Source: CAZZEX01 sp964653285 (GTDB taxonomy: Bacteria; Chloroflexota; Anaerolineae; B4-G1). Taken from it: 32,028 nt of DNA. Shown here piece after piece: positions 17,692 to 26,298 of the stretch. Numbering within the stretch: the stretch's first letter is position 1; the number at the start of each line of letters is the position of its first letter. Both the position numbers and the translations under genes were made by a program. Location of the stretch: the NCBI GenBank assembly GCA_964653285.1, contig CAZZEX010000056.1, positions 1 through 32,028 on the forward strand, written 5' to 3'. The notes beneath the pieces were generated by a model, which was not told the DNA's origin, ran no database searches, and saw only the letters and a program-made list of their open reading frames with translations.

Positions 17692-17733
17692 GAGGCAAAC
17701 GGGTCGGAAGCAGAAGATAGAAAGGCTGATGCT

Positions 17734-18756
17734 ATGACTGATCAATTAGGTATTGCCACCCTTGGCTGCGGCTACTGGGGCATCAACTACGTCCGCGTGT
17801 TCAGTGAGTTGCCCCAATCACGGGTCGTTGTCGTGTGCGACCGGCGGACAGATCGCCTGCAAGAAGTTAGGCGGCGATTTCCAGGTGTGGAATTGACCGC
17901 GGAGGTCGAGGATGCTCTGCGGCTGGACGGAGTTGACGCAGCGGTTGTCTGCACGGAAGCAACAGGCCATTACAGGGTTGCCCGTCGTTGCCTTGCGGCG
18001 GGGAAGCACGTCCTGGTCGAGAAACCGATGACCATGACGATGACCGAGGCCAAGGAATTGATAGCCCTGGCCGAATCAAAGGGTGTGACTCTGATGGTCG
18101 GTCACACCTTCCTCTATAATGCCGGTATCAGGAAAGTCAAAGCCTACATCGAGCAGGCCGAGGTAGGCCGGGTCTATTACCTGTACGCCCGCCGCACTAA
18201 CCTGGGCCCCATCCGCTGGGACGTGAACGCGCTGTGGGACCTGGCCCCCCACGACGTGTCCATATTTAACTACTTGCTGGACAGCGTACCAGAGTGGGTC
18301 AGCGCAGTGGGGGCCAAGGTCTTACAGAACAGCCGTGAAGACGTCGGGTTCATCTCGCTCGGCTACCAGGATGGCATCGTCGGACACGTCCACGTGAGTT
18401 GGGCCGACCCCAACAAAGTACGAGAGGTCGTCGTCGTAGGCAGTGACAAGCGTATTGTCTTCAACGATCTAAGCGCTCTGGAACGAGTGCGGGTCTTTGA
18501 GAAGGGCGTTGCGCCAACGCCGGCTGAGGCGCCCACCTACGGTGAGTACCACTTTCTGATGCGCGACGGCGACATCATCAGCCCTAAAATCGAAGTCAGC
18601 GAACCGCTAAAGAATCAGTGTAGCCACTTCCTGGAGTGTGTGACACAGGGCAGTCGCCCACTCACCGGCGGACGGGAAGGCCTGGACGTGGTACGGGTGA
18701 TGGAAGCTGTTAACCGCTCACTAGAGCGCAAAGGAGCGCCTGTTGAGGTGGTATAG
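17734..18756 (+). CDS. Gfo/Idh/MocA-family oxidoreductase, WbpB-like
   Basis: This 340-residue NAD(P)-dependent dehydrogenase has an N-terminal Rossmann fold (GIATLGCGYWGINYVRVF, GxGxxG at about 11-16) and a conserved HVLVEKPMTMTMTEA (Lys of the EKP motif near 98). A catalytic-type DLAPHDVSIFNYLL with His near 172 follows, and then the C-terminal GFO_IDH_MocA sheet. WbpB-type enzymes oxidise the 3-hydroxyl of UDP-GlcNAc-uronate and pass the 3-keto sugar to a DegT-type aminotransferase. The next gene is such an aminotransferase, so this pairing is likely. The exact substrate is an inference. The gene lies 42 bases after the sugar transferase. Confidence 0.87.
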   Translation: MTDQLGIATLGCGYWGINYVRVFSELPQSRVVVVCDRRTDRLQEVRRRFPGVELTAEVEDALRLDGVDAAVVCTEATGHYRVARRCLAAGKHVLVEKPMTMTMTEAKELIALAESKGVTLMVGHTFLYNAGIRKVKAYIEQAEVGRVYYLYARRTNLGPIRWDVNALWDLAPHDVSIFNYLLDSVPEWVSAVGAKVLQNSREDVGFISLGYQDGIVGHVHVSWADPNKVREVVVVGSDKRIVFNDLSALERVRVFEKGVAPTPAEAPTYGEYHFLMRDGDIISPKIEVSEPLKNQCSHFLECVTQGSRPLTGGREGLDVVRVMEAVNRSLERKGAPVEVV

Positions 18757-18790
18757 TATCTTGACAGTGAAATTCTTGTACGTTGGGCAA

Positions 18791-18842
18791 GGAAGTAGGG
18801 AGCAGGAGCGGGGAGTGGGGAGTAGGGAGTAGGGAGTAGGGG
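18791..18842. repeat. Heptamer tandem repeat (ggagtag) at the aminotransferase ribosome-binding site
   Basis: Units GGAGTGG, GGAGTAG, GGAGTAG, GGAGTAG are preceded by less regular GGAAGTAGGGAGCAGGAGC. The last purine-rich units, ending GGGGG, lie 6-10 bases before ATG 18849 and probably serve as the Shine-Dalgarno sequence. Confidence 0.78.
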
Positions 18843-18848
18843 GTCGTT

Positions 18849-19961
18849 ATGGATATCAGGTCGCCGCAAGTGCCGTTCGTTGACCTGGCCGCTCAGTACG
18901 CCGCCATCGCGGAAGAGATCAACGAGGCCATTCTGAAAGTGGTGCAGGGAACGGCCTTCATCCTGGGCCGGGACGTCGGCCTTTTTGAGGAGGAATTCGC
19001 TGCTTTCTGCGAGGCCGAGTACGCCATCGGGGTGGACTCCGGCACGTCGGCCCTGGAACTGGCACTACGAGCTTACGACATCGGGCCTGGTGACCAGGTC
19101 ATCACGGCGGCCAACACTTTTATTGCCACCGCTTTTGCCATCTCCTATACTGGTGCCAGGCCGGTCTTTGTGGATGTCAATCCGCACACCTACAACATTG
19201 ACATCTCTAGAATAGAGGAAGCGATCACTGAAAGGACGAAGGCGATCGTTCCGGTGCACCTCTATGGGCAACCGGCCGACATGGACCCTATCCTGGAGAT
19301 TGCCCAGCAGCATGGGTTCGTCGTGATCGAGGACGCCTGCCAGGCCCACGGCGCTAAATACAAGGGGAAGCGTGTGGGTTCTCTGGGGCACGCGGGAGCC
19401 TTCAGCTTTTATCCGGCCAAAAACCTGGGCGCCTATGGGGATGGCGGGATAGTGGTTACCAACGACGAACGGGTGGCCGAATCCCTGCGTATGTTGCGCA
19501 ACTATGGACAGCGCGAGAAGTATCATCACGTGTTGCGAGGATACAATCATCGCCTCGATACCCTCCAGGCGGCTGTGTTGCGGGTCAAGTTGCAGCACCT
19601 GGAGGCGTGGAATGCGGCCCGCCGCCAGCACGCACAGCGATATGGCGAACTCCTTGCCCATGTCCCGGTGGTGACCCCTGCGGAAGCGGATTATGCCGAG
19701 TCTGTCTACCATCTGTATGTGATCCGGGTCCAAGATCGAGATGGGTTAAGAGCGTACCTCCACGGCCAGGGTATCGCCACGGGAATCCACTACCCCATTC
19801 CCATCCACCTGCAACCGGCCTATCGTGATCTCGGCTACGAGAGGGGAGACTTCCCCGTCACCGAGGAATACGCCGGGCAGGTTTTGTCCCTGCCGATGTA
19901 CGCTGAACTCACACCAGGCTCGATAGAATATGTAGCTCAGGCCATCAGAGATTTTGCATAG
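18849..19961 (+). CDS. DegT/DnrJ/EryC1/StrS-family aminotransferase, WbpE-like
   Basis: This 370-residue PLP-dependent sugar aminotransferase has the family start VPFVDLAAQYAAIAEEI, GVDSGTSALELALRAYDIGPGD, TFIATAFAI, VPVHLYGQPADMDPI and IEDACQAHGAKYKGKRVGSL. The PLP-binding lysine is in FSFYPAKNLGAYGDGG, and LRNYGQREKYHH and GYNHRLDTLQAA follow. It transfers an amino group from glutamate to a keto sugar nucleotide. Next to a WbpB-like dehydrogenase, formation of a 3-amino-uronate or similar amino sugar is plausible. No WbpD-type N-acetyltransferase is visible in the window. ATG 18849 is supported by the purine repeat just upstream. Confidence 0.93.
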   Translation: MDIRSPQVPFVDLAAQYAAIAEEINEAILKVVQGTAFILGRDVGLFEEEFAAFCEAEYAIGVDSGTSALELALRAYDIGPGDQVITAANTFIATAFAISYTGARPVFVDVNPHTYNIDISRIEEAITERTKAIVPVHLYGQPADMDPILEIAQQHGFVVIEDACQAHGAKYKGKRVGSLGHAGAFSFYPAKNLGAYGDGGIVVTNDERVAESLRMLRNYGQREKYHHVLRGYNHRLDTLQAAVLRVKLQHLEAWNAARRQHAQRYGELLAHVPVVTPAEADYAESVYHLYVIRVQDRDGLRAYLHGQGIATGIHYPIPIHLQPAYRDLGYERGDFPVTEEYAGQVLSLPMYAELTPGSIEYVAQAIRDFA

Positions 19962-20017
19962 GAATATCGGGTTGAGCTACCGGTACGGTAACGCTGACTG
20001 ACGGCGGATGAACTAGA

Positions 20018-21496
20018 ATGGCACTTTGGGAAGCAAATCGACTGCAGAAACAAGCCGACCAGGTACTGGTGACATTTGCACGGTGGTTTGCGGCGTCAGT
20101 AGGCCCGAGCTCCGCGCTACAGTGGACTATTGCCGGCGCAGCAGGCCTCGTGCTGGGTATCTATACGCTGGGGGCCTCCTCTCTTCCATCGAAATGGGCA
20201 CCTCTCTTCATCCTGGCAGTGCTTTGTCCCTTCATAGCGATGATCGTTGGAAACGTGCGGAAGTTGCTCCTGGCGATCATCATTCTGGACATTCCGTTTC
20301 GATTAGATATTCACCTCGGCTACCGGACTGAACTCACCGAACTTGGCGCCCTTGGGGGATGGGTTATTTCTGTCACGACAGTGTGTCTAGCAGTCCTGTA
20401 CGCTTTGTGGTTGGGCGAGCTTCTGGCTAGAGTCAAACCCCGATCGGGCCCCTTGCTCCGCACGAGTCTACCCCCCGCCTCGTATCTCGTATTCGTCGCA
20501 CTATCCCTGGTGGTTGCCCGCGATGTCACACTCTCTATGTTTGAGGTTTTCTTGCTTTTGCAAATGTTCCTGTTGTACGTATACGTTGCCGGTACAGTTC
20601 AAACCCGACAAGATGTGCTTTTCATTGTCACGATACTCTTCATTGGACTCGTTCTTGAGAGCCTGGTCATGATTGGGCTGCGATACGTGGGGCATAGCTT
20701 CAGTATTGCGGGTATGTTTGCTCGCATTGACCCCGGCAAGCGAGTCGGCGGTACGGTTGGGTCGCCAATCAACGCTGCAAGCTATCTCAGTCTGCTGCTG
20801 GTACCTGCCATCAGTTTCCTACTGACACGGCTAGGACGATGCTATAAGTGGCTGGCAGTGCTCGCCTTTAGCCTTGGTGGAGTGGCTTTGGTTCTCACGC
20901 TTTCGAGGGGGGGATGGGTCGCATTCGTCTTGTCGATTATGATCCTGTGCTTTTTCGCCTGGCGCCGTGGCTGGCTGTCGCTCTCGATTCCCTTCGTCGC
21001 CCTCGCTGTCGCAGTGCTACTGTCTTTGCTCTTTGGGGACGTGATTTTAAGTCGGCTATTCGGATATGACATGGGATCAGCACAATCCCGCATTCCCTTG
21101 ATGAAGCTCGCGTTCCGCGTAATCAAGGATAACCCAGTGCGTGGGGTCGGCGCCAACAATTTTCCCATTATCATGAAGCAGTATGTCACACCAGAGTTTG
21201 GTGGTGCATGGCTGTATTCTACTCATAACAAATATCTTCTCGTCTGGGTCGAAACAGGGATTGGCGGATTCATCGCCTTCATTTGGTTTCTGCTCGCGGC
21301 CCTTCGCCGGGGATGGCAGTGCTGGAAGTTCGGCGATCGCTTTCTGGCGCCGCTTGCCCTTGGCTTCATGGCAGTCATAGCCGGTCAGATGGTTCACATG
21401 CTCATCGATGTGTTCCGCAGTCGCTCGGAAATGCAGTTGTTGTGGCTTATTGCCGGCCTCATCAGCGCAATGCGCAACATGGATAGTGAGGGGTGA
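20018..21496 (+). CDS. O-antigen polymerase / ligase-like membrane protein (Wzy_C)
   Basis: This 492-residue protein has about 11-12 hydrophobic segments. Residues about 285-345 and 385-430 carry the Wzy_C features LVLTLSRGGWVAFVLS, a large periplasmic loop (IKDNPVRGVGANNF), and STHNKYLLVWVETGIGGFIAF. These are typical of polymerases and ligases that join undecaprenyl-linked repeat units outside the membrane. Because a flippase follows at once and no separate lipid A ligase context is present, polymerase (Wzy) is the more likely role. Its stop at 21494-21496 lies 2 bases before the flippase start, so the two are co-translated. Confidence 0.87.
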   Translation: MALWEANRLQKQADQVLVTFARWFAASVGPSSALQWTIAGAAGLVLGIYTLGASSLPSKWAPLFILAVLCPFIAMIVGNVRKLLLAIIILDIPFRLDIHLGYRTELTELGALGGWVISVTTVCLAVLYALWLGELLARVKPRSGPLLRTSLPPASYLVFVALSLVVARDVTLSMFEVFLLLQMFLLYVYVAGTVQTRQDVLFIVTILFIGLVLESLVMIGLRYVGHSFSIAGMFARIDPGKRVGGTVGSPINAASYLSLLLVPAISFLLTRLGRCYKWLAVLAFSLGGVALVLTLSRGGWVAFVLSIMILCFFAWRRGWLSLSIPFVALAVAVLLSLLFGDVILSRLFGYDMGSAQSRIPLMKLAFRVIKDNPVRGVGANNFPIIMKQYVTPEFGGAWLYSTHNKYLLVWVETGIGGFIAFIWFLLAALRRGWQCWKFGDRFLAPLALGFMAVIAGQMVHMLIDVFRSRSEMQLLWLIAGLISAMRNMDSEG

Positions 21497-21498
21497 CA

Positions 21499-22965
21499 AT
21501 GCCACAGAATGCAGCGCTGAGGGTTACAAAGAACACAGTTACGCTCTTTATTGGCAGAGTGTCTGCTAAGGTGTTTTCGTTCGCCTTGGTTGTATACGCT
21601 GCGCGCTTCTTGGGGGTGGACGGCTTCGGGAAGTACGCGCTGGCACGGGGCTATTTCGAGCTCTTTCTCAGTTTGAGTGCAACTGGATTGAGTATCCTCA
21701 TCACCCGAGAAATAGCCAGAAGACCTTCATGGGCGAGTCAATATTTGAGTGTGTCAATGATGCTGGTCACGGTCCTGACCCTAGTGGCTAGTGGCCTTCT
21801 GGTCATTCTTGCTCATGTTTTCGGCTATGCGTCTGACACGCGGGCAGCGATATACCTAGTCTGTCTGGCGCTTCTGCCTGCTACGATCAGCCAGGTGTTC
21901 GAAGCCGCATTTGTGGCCTTCGAGAGGGCCGAATACGTCACATATGGGACATTGTTAGAGAACATTGTGCGCACCGGGCTCGGTCTCATTGCTCTCTTTA
22001 TGGGCTATGGGTTATTGGCCTTGTTCGTGGTCTTGATCGTTACCCGTATCTGCATGTTGTTGTTCTATCTTGTTTTCTTGAGCCGGCGGGTCTCAAAGCT
22101 GCATTGGTACTTTGACTGGGCGTTTCTTAAGCAACTTGTCCGCGATTGGAGGGTTTTCGCGCTGGAGAACTGGCTCTCCAACCTATTTTTGAGCCTCGAC
22201 GTTATCGTTCTATCTTCCTTCCATGGAGAGCTTGCGGTAGGACTATACGCCGCGGCGTACAAAGTTCTGGGCCTGGGCACTGTCGCCGCAAAGAGTTATA
22301 CGACGGCAATCTTTCCATACATGTCGCGGCTGTTCAAGGAAGCCAGAGAGACTTTCCAACGGCTCAGTGAAGGATCTCTCAAGTACATGTTGGCACTCGT
22401 TCTTCCCGGCGTCGTCACAATCGCCTTTTTGGCTGACCGGATCATCCTACTGCTCTATACAGATGACTACGCCGATTCGATCCTGATCTTGCGTGTGTTG
22501 ATATGGGTTCTGGTTCTGAGATCCTTGAATCCGTTTCTGAGTCATATCCTCTTCGCCCGAGGCGAGCAGAGGAAATCTCTTCAGGTTGCCGCAATCAGCC
22601 TTGCTTTCTATGTAGCTGTCTGCCTCTGGTTCACTCGCCGGTGGGGAGGAACTGGAACGGCCTGGGCACTTCTACTGGCCATGTGTGTAGCGTTTTGTTT
22701 GTACTTTGTGTTTGTATTTCGGGGAGAAGGGGCGATGCGCATGCTGCTGACGTTCGGCCGGACGGCACTTGCCGCAGTCAGTGTTGGCGGGTTCGTTCTG
22801 ACCTTGAGGGACACCCATCTGGTGCCGCTCCTGAGCTCAGCCGCAATATTGTATGTTCTCCTTCTCCTTATCCTGCGCGTGCCCTCATCAAGCGATCTTG
22901 AGCTGTTCCGGGGGGTTGCAATGAGAGTATTGCGTCAGGCCGGCACGGTTCTGCGTCGAGCTTGA
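21499..22965 (+). CDS. Polysaccharide flippase (Wzx, MOP superfamily)
   Basis: This 488-residue membrane protein has about 12-14 helices. It has the Polysacc_synt start NTVTLFIGRVSAKVFSFALVVYAARFLG and GFGKYALARGYFELFLSLSATGLSILITREIAR, plus LDVIVLSSFHGELAVGLYAAAYK in the middle. It moves the lipid-linked repeat unit across the cytoplasmic membrane. ATG 21499 is chosen over an in-frame GTG at 21493, because GAGGGG stands at the right distance before the ATG and the GTG would overlap the upstream stop. The Wzy-Wzx pair defines the Wzx/Wzy-dependent route for this cluster. Confidence 0.91.
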   Translation: MPQNAALRVTKNTVTLFIGRVSAKVFSFALVVYAARFLGVDGFGKYALARGYFELFLSLSATGLSILITREIARRPSWASQYLSVSMMLVTVLTLVASGLLVILAHVFGYASDTRAAIYLVCLALLPATISQVFEAAFVAFERAEYVTYGTLLENIVRTGLGLIALFMGYGLLALFVVLIVTRICMLLFYLVFLSRRVSKLHWYFDWAFLKQLVRDWRVFALENWLSNLFLSLDVIVLSSFHGELAVGLYAAAYKVLGLGTVAAKSYTTAIFPYMSRLFKEARETFQRLSEGSLKYMLALVLPGVVTIAFLADRIILLLYTDDYADSILILRVLIWVLVLRSLNPFLSHILFARGEQRKSLQVAAISLAFYVAVCLWFTRRWGGTGTAWALLLAMCVAFCLYFVFVFRGEGAMRMLLTFGRTALAAVSVGGFVLTLRDTHLVPLLSSAAILYVLLLLILRVPSSSDLELFRGVAMRVLRQAGTVLRRA

Positions 22966-22982
22966 TTTAGGGAGGTGATGTG

Positions 22983-23891
22983 GTGGCAACTGAGAGAGCG
23001 CAGATAGGGATCACAAAGGTAACAGATGTCGACAAGCCAGCGGAGGTCCGCATGGCAATGTTTGATTTGTTGGAACTCATGCAAAGCCAGGTCCAAGTTC
23101 CCGCAAACGCTCGGGTGCTGATAAAGGTCAACCTCTGCCTGCTCCTGGGAAGTGAGACAGGTGCCACGGTCGATCCATATCTGGTACGATATCTTGTCGA
23201 ATGGCTGCTGGAGCAGCGCGACATCAAGGAGGTCATCATCGCTGAGGCTGATGCGACTCACCTCAGTGCAGACCTGGCCTTCAGGATTCTGGGCTGGGAT
23301 CAGATATTTGCGGGCGTCCCCAGGACGCGATTTCTGAACCTCAGCAGCGATGAACTGGTCAGCGTTGAGCTTGACGGGCTGTTCTTCCAACGACTGGAGA
23401 TGTCCAAGACTTTTATGGAAGCTGACTATCTCATCTCCTTTGCCAAGCTCAAGACCCACACCCTGCAGTTAATCACTGGCGTGATGAAAAATCAGTGGGG
23501 GGCCCTGCCTGAGAAGGTAAAAATCGTCTACCATCCCCACCTGGCCGAAGTGATTTGCGATCTGACGAAAGTCCGCTGGCCTGATTTCTGCCTGGTGGAC
23601 GGGTTGATCGCCCACGAAGGCGCCGGGCCGGTGGACGGAGTACCGCGGCTAATGGGACTGATCGTGGCGGGTACCGATGCAGTGGCAACTGACCACGTAT
23701 GCGCCCGGCTCATGGGAAAGGATCCGCGCCGGGTGCCCCACCTGAAACTGGCATCCAGGTATCGTCTGGGGACCGAGTCGTACACGACTCTTGGGTGCCG
23801 GATCGAAGACGTTAAAGAAGATTTCGCATTCGTGCCCCGCTGGAGGCAGGTCTGGGAGTCATTGAGAGAGCGCTTGGTTCAGGCAAAATGA
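22983..23891 (+). CDS. DUF362 domain-containing protein
   Basis: This 302-residue protein starts at GTG 22983 with GGAGG seven bases upstream. A GTG at 22980 is too close, and the overlapping ATG at 22978 leads to an early stop. Segments typical of DUF362 are VLIKVNLCLLLGSETGATVDP, VIIAEADATHL, FMEADYLISFAKLKTHTLQLITGVMKNQWGALPEK, VDGLIAHEGAGPVDG and AGTDAVATDHVCARLMG. The ferredoxin-type cysteine clusters found in some members are absent, so this is the short form. No signal peptide is seen. The biochemical role of DUF362 is not established. It sits between the flippase and a sugar dehydrogenase with tight spacing (17 and 10 bases), so it is probably part of glycan synthesis or modification. 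Confidence 0.85.
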   Translation: MATERAQIGITKVTDVDKPAEVRMAMFDLLELMQSQVQVPANARVLIKVNLCLLLGSETGATVDPYLVRYLVEWLLEQRDIKEVIIAEADATHLSADLAFRILGWDQIFAGVPRTRFLNLSSDELVSVELDGLFFQRLEMSKTFMEADYLISFAKLKTHTLQLITGVMKNQWGALPEKVKIVYHPHLAEVICDLTKVRWPDFCLVDGLIAHEGAGPVDGVPRLMGLIVAGTDAVATDHVCARLMGKDPRRVPHLKLASRYRLGTESYTTLGCRIEDVKEDFAFVPRWRQVWESLRERLVQAK

Positions 23892-23901
23892 GGAGTTATC
23901 A

Positions 23902-25002
23902 ATGGATGTAGTACGGATAGGATTCATCGGACTGGGGGGCATCGCAACCAGGTCACACATACCCGCCCTCGCATCTTTGCCAGACGTTGTTGTACAAGCC
24001 GGCGCTGAAGTCAACCCAGAGCAGGCCGAGCGGACGCAACGACGATTTGGAATTCCAAAGATCTACTCATCATATCAGGAGATGATCCAAGAAGAACCGC
24101 TGGACGCGGTTTACGCATGCCTGCCCAATTTCTTACACTACGAGGCTGCCTCGGCCGCCTTAGCGCAGGGGCTCCACGTCTACTGTGAGAAGCCTATGGG
24201 ACTATCCTCGAAACAAGCATTGGCACTCGTGACCGAGGCTGACCGCCGCAATCTTGTCCTCATGCCTGGCTATAATCTTCGTTTCCGTGCACATTTCTGC
24301 CGCGCCCGACGGCTGATCGAAGAGAAGCGCATCGGCAAGATCCTGCAGGTTCAGGGGATCGCTGCCAAGCCAGGGCCATACATGGGTTGGGATCCCAAGA
24401 GCGATTGGTACTTTGATCAGCGCAATGTGGGCGTGCTCTACGATCAGGGGAGTCACCTGCTTGATCTACTCCTGTACGTGGCTGACCTTGACGTTGAGAG
24501 CGCCTGCGCGGTTTCTCGAACATCGCTTCCCGGGTTGCCAGTCCCGGATAACATCGTGGCAGCCTTCCGCGGCCGTAATGGTGTTGTAGGCTCGCTGAAT
24601 ATTGCCTGGGGAGCGCCTGCCAGACTGACCATGCTTCAGATCCACGGGACGGCAGGGAGCATCATCGTTTCTGACGACTATTTCGAGCACCGCACACCAC
24701 GGGGCGGTGGTATAGACAGACTTGCCACATTGCTTGACAATATGCGGGAGATTCTAAGCCGAGCAGGGCGTTCGATTATCCTCCGACAATCAAGCGACAC
24801 AACCTACGTCGAGGCATCTCACAATTTCATAGAGGCTCTCCGAGGCCAGGCACCCCTCCGGGCCAGCGCGCGAGACAGTGTCAGGGTGCATCGTGGGCTT
24901 GAAGCAATCAGGTATTCTCTCCAGCAGGACGGGTCCATAGAATGGCAGCACGCTACATCGCTACGAGGGGGCCATCCCACACCGCCACGCATGGAGAGCT
25001 GA
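23902..25002 (+). CDS. Gfo/Idh/MocA-family oxidoreductase (second)
   Basis: This 366-residue NAD(P)-dependent dehydrogenase has the Rossmann start VRIGFIGLGGIATRSHIPAL (GxGxxA form), AVYACLPNFLHYEAASAAL, LHVYCEKPMGLSSKQA (EKP Lys), MPGYNLRFRAHFCRAR, and a catalytic-type GVLYDQGSHLLDLLLY with His near 182. It is clearly different from the one at 17734, so the pathway has two separate oxidation or reduction steps or makes two sugars. The substrate is unknown, and sugar nucleotides or inositol-like compounds are possible. It starts at ATG 23902, ten bases after the DUF362 gene. Confidence 0.86.
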   Translation: MDVVRIGFIGLGGIATRSHIPALASLPDVVVQAGAEVNPEQAERTQRRFGIPKIYSSYQEMIQEEPLDAVYACLPNFLHYEAASAALAQGLHVYCEKPMGLSSKQALALVTEADRRNLVLMPGYNLRFRAHFCRARRLIEEKRIGKILQVQGIAAKPGPYMGWDPKSDWYFDQRNVGVLYDQGSHLLDLLLYVADLDVESACAVSRTSLPGLPVPDNIVAAFRGRNGVVGSLNIAWGAPARLTMLQIHGTAGSIIVSDDYFEHRTPRGGGIDRLATLLDNMREILSRAGRSIILRQSSDTTYVEASHNFIEALRGQAPLRASARDSVRVHRGLEAIRYSLQQDGSIEWQHATSLRGGHPTPPRMES

Positions 25003-25071
25003 TGGCTGTCAATGACCATGGGGCAGGTATCGGTGCCTGGAGATCGAATGACGCGTTTCGGGGGTAGGCGC

Positions 25072-26184
25072 ATGAAAGTGGCATTTCTTTCCTTCGATTT
25101 TGGAGAATATTGTGTTCGACTGACCAGCGCCCTTGCTCGAGAGGTAGAAATCCTCCTGTTGCTTCCTCACCAGCTAGCTGCGCCTCTATCCAGGCTGCAT
25201 GGGGACGTGAGCTTTCAACCCTTCAGCCAACCGAGATTGCGTCAGCCCTTGCGGCAGGTTCGGATGATCTACACCATTCTCCAGCACATCAGGAACTTTA
25301 ATCCAGATGTGGTCCATTTTCAAGGCGGGTATTTATGGTTCAACCTTGCATTGCCACTGTTGGGGCGGTATCCCCTGGTGCTCACGATTCACAACCCCAG
25401 GCACCACGTCGGCGATAGGATATCGCAAAAGACGCCTCAGGCGATCTTGGACTTTGGCTATCATCGCGCCGATCAAGCCATTGTGCACGGCAAACAGTTA
25501 AAGCAAGTGGTTGTTGACCAGTTGTGCATTCCCAGCGAGATCGTCCACGTCATTCCGCATATCGTGCTTGGCGACGACTCGGCTCAGATTCAGGTCAGGG
25601 AGGACGATCACCTGATCCTGTTTTTCGGCCGCATCTGGGAATACAAAGGGTTGGAGTACCTGATCCGAGCGGAACCGCTGATCACGGCCCAGGTGCCTGA
25701 CGCGAGGATCGTGATTGCCGGCCAGGGAGAGGACTTTAGCCGGTACCGGCGCATGATGGTCCATCCCGAACACTTTATTGTCCACAACGAGTACGTTTCG
25801 GACGACAAGTGCGCTGTATTGTTCCGGCGAGCGAGTATCGTGGTACTGCCCTACATCGATGCCTCGCAAAGTGGCGTCATTCCCGTCGCATATACATTCG
25901 CCAAGCCAGTGGTCGCCACGACAGTCGGGGGACTCCCCGAGATGGTTGATCATGGTCGGACCGGTTATCTCGTGCCACCCCGTGATGAGAGAGCGTTGGC
26001 AGACGCTATTATTCGCCTCTTGCGGGACAAGGAGCTACGCCGCCAACTGGGCGCGAATGGCAAGCGGAAGATTGATGCCGAATGTTCGCCGGACGTGGTG
26101 GCCCGTAAAACTCTCGCCGTCTACTGCCGTGCTATTAACGTGGTACATTCGGGTGCCGAAGAGAGGAAATCCGACAGGCTATAG
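25072..26184 (+). CDS. GT4-family glycosyltransferase
   Basis: This 370-residue GT-B enzyme begins MKVAFLSFDFGEYCVRL at ATG 25072 with GGTAGG upstream. In-frame ATGs at 25012 and 25048 would add residues unrelated to the family start. The N-terminal domain has NPDVVHFQGGYLWFN and LVLTIHNPRHHVGD. The C-terminal domain (Glycos_transf_1) has LILFFGRIWEYKGLEYLIRA, ARIVIAGQGEDF, HNEYVSDDKCAVLFRRASIVVLPYIDASQSGVIPVAYTF and KPVVATTVGGLPEMVDHG. The usual E-x7-E motif is replaced by an SQSGVIPVA form, as in one GT4 subgroup. It adds a sugar to the lipid-linked unit in the cytoplasm. Donor and acceptor cannot be read. Confidence 0.88.
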   Translation: MKVAFLSFDFGEYCVRLTSALAREVEILLLLPHQLAAPLSRLHGDVSFQPFSQPRLRQPLRQVRMIYTILQHIRNFNPDVVHFQGGYLWFNLALPLLGRYPLVLTIHNPRHHVGDRISQKTPQAILDFGYHRADQAIVHGKQLKQVVVDQLCIPSEIVHVIPHIVLGDDSAQIQVREDDHLILFFGRIWEYKGLEYLIRAEPLITAQVPDARIVIAGQGEDFSRYRRMMVHPEHFIVHNEYVSDDKCAVLFRRASIVVLPYIDASQSGVIPVAYTFAKPVVATTVGGLPEMVDHGRTGYLVPPRDERALADAIIRLLRDKELRRQLGANGKRKIDAECSPDVVARKTLAVYCRAINVVHSGAEERKSDRL

Positions 26185-26298
26185 ACTAATGCTTTCCAGA
26201 GACCAGTGAGGTTTCATCTGGACTGGCCGACGCATTTGTTGGTTTTTGTGGCAAAGTAACACCTGCATCCATTAATCGGTTGAGGAGCTATAGGGACA

